Assembly (NCBI GenBank): GCA_024693845.1
Contig: JAILKJ010000041.1
Coordinates: forward strand, 1-56,004
From: Lachnospiraceae bacterium
GTDB taxonomy: Bacteria > Bacillota > Clostridia > Lachnospirales > Lachnospiraceae
Direction of reading: 5' to 3'
Length of the DNA: 56,004 nucleotides
A program made the translations under genes and the position numbers. The notes beneath the pieces were generated by a model. It was not told the origin of the DNA, ran no database searches, and worked only from the letters and a program-made list of their open reading frames with translations. Of the stretch, positions 53,401-56,004 are shown piece by piece (the first letter of the stretch is position 1; every line of letters starts with the position of its first letter).

Positions 53401-54717
53401 CTAACGGAAGATCTCGTCCAGCATTTCCATCTCCTGTTCGAAATCAAACTTTTCATCCGTCTCCTGACAGAGGAACTCGTTCACCGCATCGATCTTATCG
53501 ATGGCAAAATCGATCCCCTGATTCGAGCCTCTCTTATAGGCGCCGATATTGATCAGATCCTCCGCCTCCCGATAGGTGGCCATGACATTTCTCAGCTTGC
53601 CCGCCGCCTGCTTATGCTCCTTGGTGGAGATCTGACTCATACAACGGGATATGCTCTGCAGCACATCGATGGCAGGATAATGGTTAGCATGTGCTATCTT
53701 TCGATCCAGCATGATGTGTCCGTCCAGGATGGATCTTGCAGTGTCCGTAATGGGCTCGTTGAAATCATCACCGTCTACCAGCACCGTATAAAGTCCCGTA
53801 ATGGAACCCTTGTCATCTCTTCCCGCCCGCTCCAGAAGCTTGGGCATCTCGGAATACACACTGGGCGGATAGCCTCTGGTTACCGGCGGCTCACCGCTAG
53901 CAAGTCCGATCTCCCTCTGCGCCATGGAAAAACGGGTCAGGGAATCCATCATCAAAAGCACGTCCTTGCCCTGATCCCTGAAGTATTCCGCAATGGCCGT
54001 GGCGGTCTTAGCCGCCTTATTACGCTCCAGCGCCGGCTTATCCGAAGTGGCGACCACCACAACGGAGCGTTTCATACCCTCGGGTCCCAGGTCCCGTTCC
54101 ACGAATTCCCGAACCTCTCTGCCCCGCTCTCCGATCAGGGCAATGACATTGATATCCGCCTTCGTGTTGCGGGCAAACATACCCATCAGCGTGGACTTGC
54201 CCACGCCGGATCCTGCAAAAATACCGATCCTCTGTCCCTTACCGATGGTGATCAGACCATCTACGGCCTTCACTCCCATAGGCAGGATCTCGTCTATGAT
54301 CTCCCGCTTCATGGGATCCGGAGGCGGCGCATCCACTGGATACTCCTCTGCCCCCTTCATGAAATCGGGATCATTGTCCACTCTTCCCAGTCCGTCCAGG
54401 GTTTTTCCCAAAAGCTCCGGCCCCACCTTAACGGTGAGGGGAAAGCCCTCGTTTTCAACCACACATCCGCCGCCGATACCGTCCGTCACCTCAAAGGGCA
54501 TCAGCACCGTACGGCCGCCCTTGAAGCCTACCACCTCGGCATGGATGTATTCGCCGTCCCTGCCGATCTTGTAGATCTTGCACAGATCTCCCAGCCTGGC
54601 ATCCGGCCCGGCAGATTCGATGGTTAGACCGATCATGTTTATGACCTTGCCCAGACGCCTGAAAAACACGTCCTGTCTGAGCATCCTGTATCTGGAAAAA
54701 TCCATTGCAGCGTCCAT
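53401..54717 (-). CDS. fliI: Flagellar export ATPase FliI
   Basis: 438 residues, F1-ATPase-like. Walker A 'GSGVGKST' (169-176), 'IGERGREVREF' with catalytic-type Glu, Walker B 'VLLMMDSLTRFSMAQREIGL', 'GEPPVTRGYPPSVYS'. Drives unfolding/export with FliH and FliJ. Start ATG behind AGGGAAA, 6 bases after fliH. Confidence 0.97.
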   Translation of the reverse strand: MDAAMDFSRYRMLRQDVFFRRLGKVINMIGLTIESAGPDARLGDLCKIYKIGRDGEYIHAEVVGFKGGRTVLMPFEVTDGIGGGCVVENEGFPLTVKVGPELLGKTLDGLGRVDNDPDFMKGAEEYPVDAPPPDPMKREIIDEILPMGVKAVDGLITIGKGQRIGIFAGSGVGKSTLMGMFARNTKADINVIALIGERGREVREFVERDLGPEGMKRSVVVVATSDKPALERNKAAKTATAIAEYFRDQGKDVLLMMDSLTRFSMAQREIGLASGEPPVTRGYPPSVYSEMPKLLERAGRDDKGSITGLYTVLVDGDDFNEPITDTARSILDGHIMLDRKIAHANHYPAIDVLQSISRCMSQISTKEHKQAAGKLRNVMATYREAEDLINIGAYKRGSNQGIDFAIDKIDAVNEFLCQETDEKFDFEQEMEMLDEIFR

Positions 54718-54723
54718 TTTTCC

Positions 54724-55704
54724 CTACTTTCTGGTACCTTCGTATGCCAAAAGCATCAGCTTTCTCTTCAATTCTCCCAGCTCCACGGTAAGGGAGCAGT
54801 CAAAAATGCCCTCGTCGGTTTCGATCATGCACTGGTTCTTCTTCAGGGAGATGTCCTCAACCAGCTCCATAGTTGCGCCCTCCGGCAGGCTGCACTCCTC
54901 ACGAAGGGATGCCTTCTGCATGGACAGCGCCGAATAGTCCTCGGCCGATACATGGATCAGATAGGACTGGCTGGCCTCCGTAGCATGAAGGGTGTTGGTG
55001 ATCAGATGCCGGATCACGCTTCTGTGGGTAGAAAGATCCACGTTGAAGATATGCTCGTAGATCCCCGTCAGTTCCTCTACCAGGAATGGCTCCATCACCC
55101 GAAGCTTCTCATCGTACTCCTGCCTGATCTGAGAAACTCTCTCATCGCACTGCCTCTGGGCATCCTGGATCTCCGCCTGCAGACGTTCCTGTGAATCCGC
55201 AATGCCCTGTTCAAAGCCCTGAGCTCTTGCCTGCTCAAAGATCTGTTCGGACTGGCTCTCGGCTTCAGCCCTTGCCTGATGCATATATTCTTCCGCCTGC
55301 TCTTTTGCGATCTCCAGGATCTTGGCAGCTTCCTCGTTTACCTCTTCCATGATATTCGGAGTATCTACCCCGACGCCCATGGTGGCTTCTTCCACGTTCT
55401 CCGCATCAATGCCCGTGGAAAAACCGTCCTCGTCCTCCTCGGAAAAAGACTGCTGGATCTCTTCATCTCTTACCGGAGCTTCCCCGAAAAGAGCAGAAAC
55501 AGACGCCTCTTCCTCTGAGATAGTCTCAGAGGAATCGCCGTCTCCGTAAGGATCAAAACCATATTTTTCTATTGGGTCGTCGGCGTTTTCCACTGCCTCC
55601 GGCAACTGTCCCACCTTTTCCTGAAACAGAGCGTCCGCGTCGATGATCCTGACCTGCTCGGATTCCATATTGACTCCGGCGGCCTTATACAAAACCCTAG
55701 ACAA
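54724..55704 (-). CDS. fliH: Flagellar assembly protein FliH
   Basis: About 326 residues. Acidic N-terminal region (about 30-110), a long Ala/Glu/Gln coiled coil (about 115-205) and the V-ATPase-E-like C-terminal domain that binds FliI. The start is unusual: GTG at 55716 lies inside the ribosome site GGAGGTGA; the in-frame TTG at 55704, which overlaps the fliG stop, is the more likely start. Regulates FliI. Confidence 0.88.
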   Translation of the reverse strand: MSRVLYKAAGVNMESEQVRIIDADALFQEKVGQLPEAVENADDPIEKYGFDPYGDGDSSETISEEEASVSALFGEAPVRDEEIQQSFSEEDEDGFSTGIDAENVEEATMGVGVDTPNIMEEVNEEAAKILEIAKEQAEEYMHQARAEAESQSEQIFEQARAQGFEQGIADSQERLQAEIQDAQRQCDERVSQIRQEYDEKLRVMEPFLVEELTGIYEHIFNVDLSTHRSVIRHLITNTLHATEASQSYLIHVSAEDYSALSMQKASLREECSLPEGATMELVEDISLKKNQCMIETDEGIFDCSLTVELGELKRKLMLLAYEGTRK

Positions 55705-56004
55705 CGATCTCGTCACCTCCGCCTCTGGAGATCACGATCTCACCCGCATCTTCGAGCTTGCGGATAATATTCACGATCTTCTGCTGTGCTTCTTCCACAT
55801 CCTTCATACGAACAGGACCCATGAAGTCCATATCTTCCTTGATCATGGCAGCCAGACGCTTGGACAGGTTGTTGAAGATTGCCTGCTGTACCTGTTCATT
55901 AGCGCCCTTGAGGGATACGGCCAGATCGGAGTTCTCAACGTCACGCAGCACACGCTGGATAGCACGGTCGTCCAGGAGCAGGATATCCTCGAAGACGAAC
56001 ATCT
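55697..56004 (-). CDS. fliG: Flagellar motor switch protein FliG, 3' part only
   Basis: The window edge cuts the gene; the last 101 residues are present. 'MFVFEDILLLDDRAIQRVLR' and the charged helix with 'FNNLSKRLAAMIKEDMDFMG' are the torque-generating C-terminal domain that meets MotA. The end, 'ISRGGGDEIVV', overlaps fliH by about 8 bases. Confidence 0.95.
   Translation of the reverse strand, partial: MFVFEDILLLDDRAIQRVLRDVENSDLAVSLKGANEQVQQAIFNNLSKRLAAMIKEDMDFMGPVRMKDVEEAQQKIVNIIRKLEDAGEIVISRGGGDEIVV

Overview
Organism. The window looks like a motile, low-to-mid GC Firmicute, most likely Lachnospiraceae. The evidence is a PolC-type DNA polymerase III, a Bacillota fla/che operon with FliY, CheC, CheD and a sigma-D factor inside it, TTG and GTG starts behind strong Shine-Dalgarno sites, and lineage-typical accessory genes (FapA/DUF342 and a DUF6115-like coiled-coil protein) at the end of the flagellar operon. 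The family assignment is inferred from gene content; I could run no search.

Layout. (1) 1-1623: an AT-rich left end on the + strand with a partial beta-propeller gene, a small zinc-ribbon gene, hairpin terminators and a tRNA-like fragment followed by a strong terminator. (2) 1624-5287: a pair of full-length ABC exporters. (3) 5382-15467: a signalling block read leftwards from one sigma-A promoter. It holds an intact membrane HD-GYP protein, a 1420-residue propeller-type hybrid histidine kinase, a two-receiver protein, a membrane HD-GYP-like protein whose metal ligands are mostly lost and which carries two copies of a C-terminal beta-rich domain, and a wrecked gene joining a sugar-binding-protein start to a GGDEF end. 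(4) 15577-24091: housekeeping genes (GH13 glucosidase, polC, tsf, rpsB). (5) 24144-56004: an almost unbroken leftward flagellar/chemotaxis cluster from fliG (cut by the window edge) to a YceG-like protein.

Flagellar cluster. From right to left: fliG-fliH-fliI-fliJ-motE-like-fliK-flgD-flgE, then a strong terminator and a new sigma-A promoter, then motA-motB-fliL-fliM-fliY-cheY-fliO-fliP-fliQ-fliR-flhB, a 360-base repeat-rich gap, flhA-flhF-flhG-PilZ-cheB-cheA-cheW-cheC-cheD-small membrane gene-sigD-fapA-small charged gene-DUF6115-like-YceG-like, then a terminator. It encodes most of the export gate, switch, stator, hook and chemotaxis core plus the late sigma factor. flgB, flgC, fliE, fliF, flagellin, flgM and cheR are not in the window.

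How it fits together. The HD-GYP and GGDEF pieces in region 3 and the PilZ protein in the flagellar cluster suggest that cyclic di-GMP tunes motility here. The most unusual loci are the degenerate HD-GYP protein with duplicated C-terminal domains, the broken SBP-GGDEF gene beside it, the HD-GYP protein with an ECF-S-like membrane head, and the YceG-like protein with 66-bp tandem repeats. I found no CRISPR array, transposase, integrase or rRNA gene.
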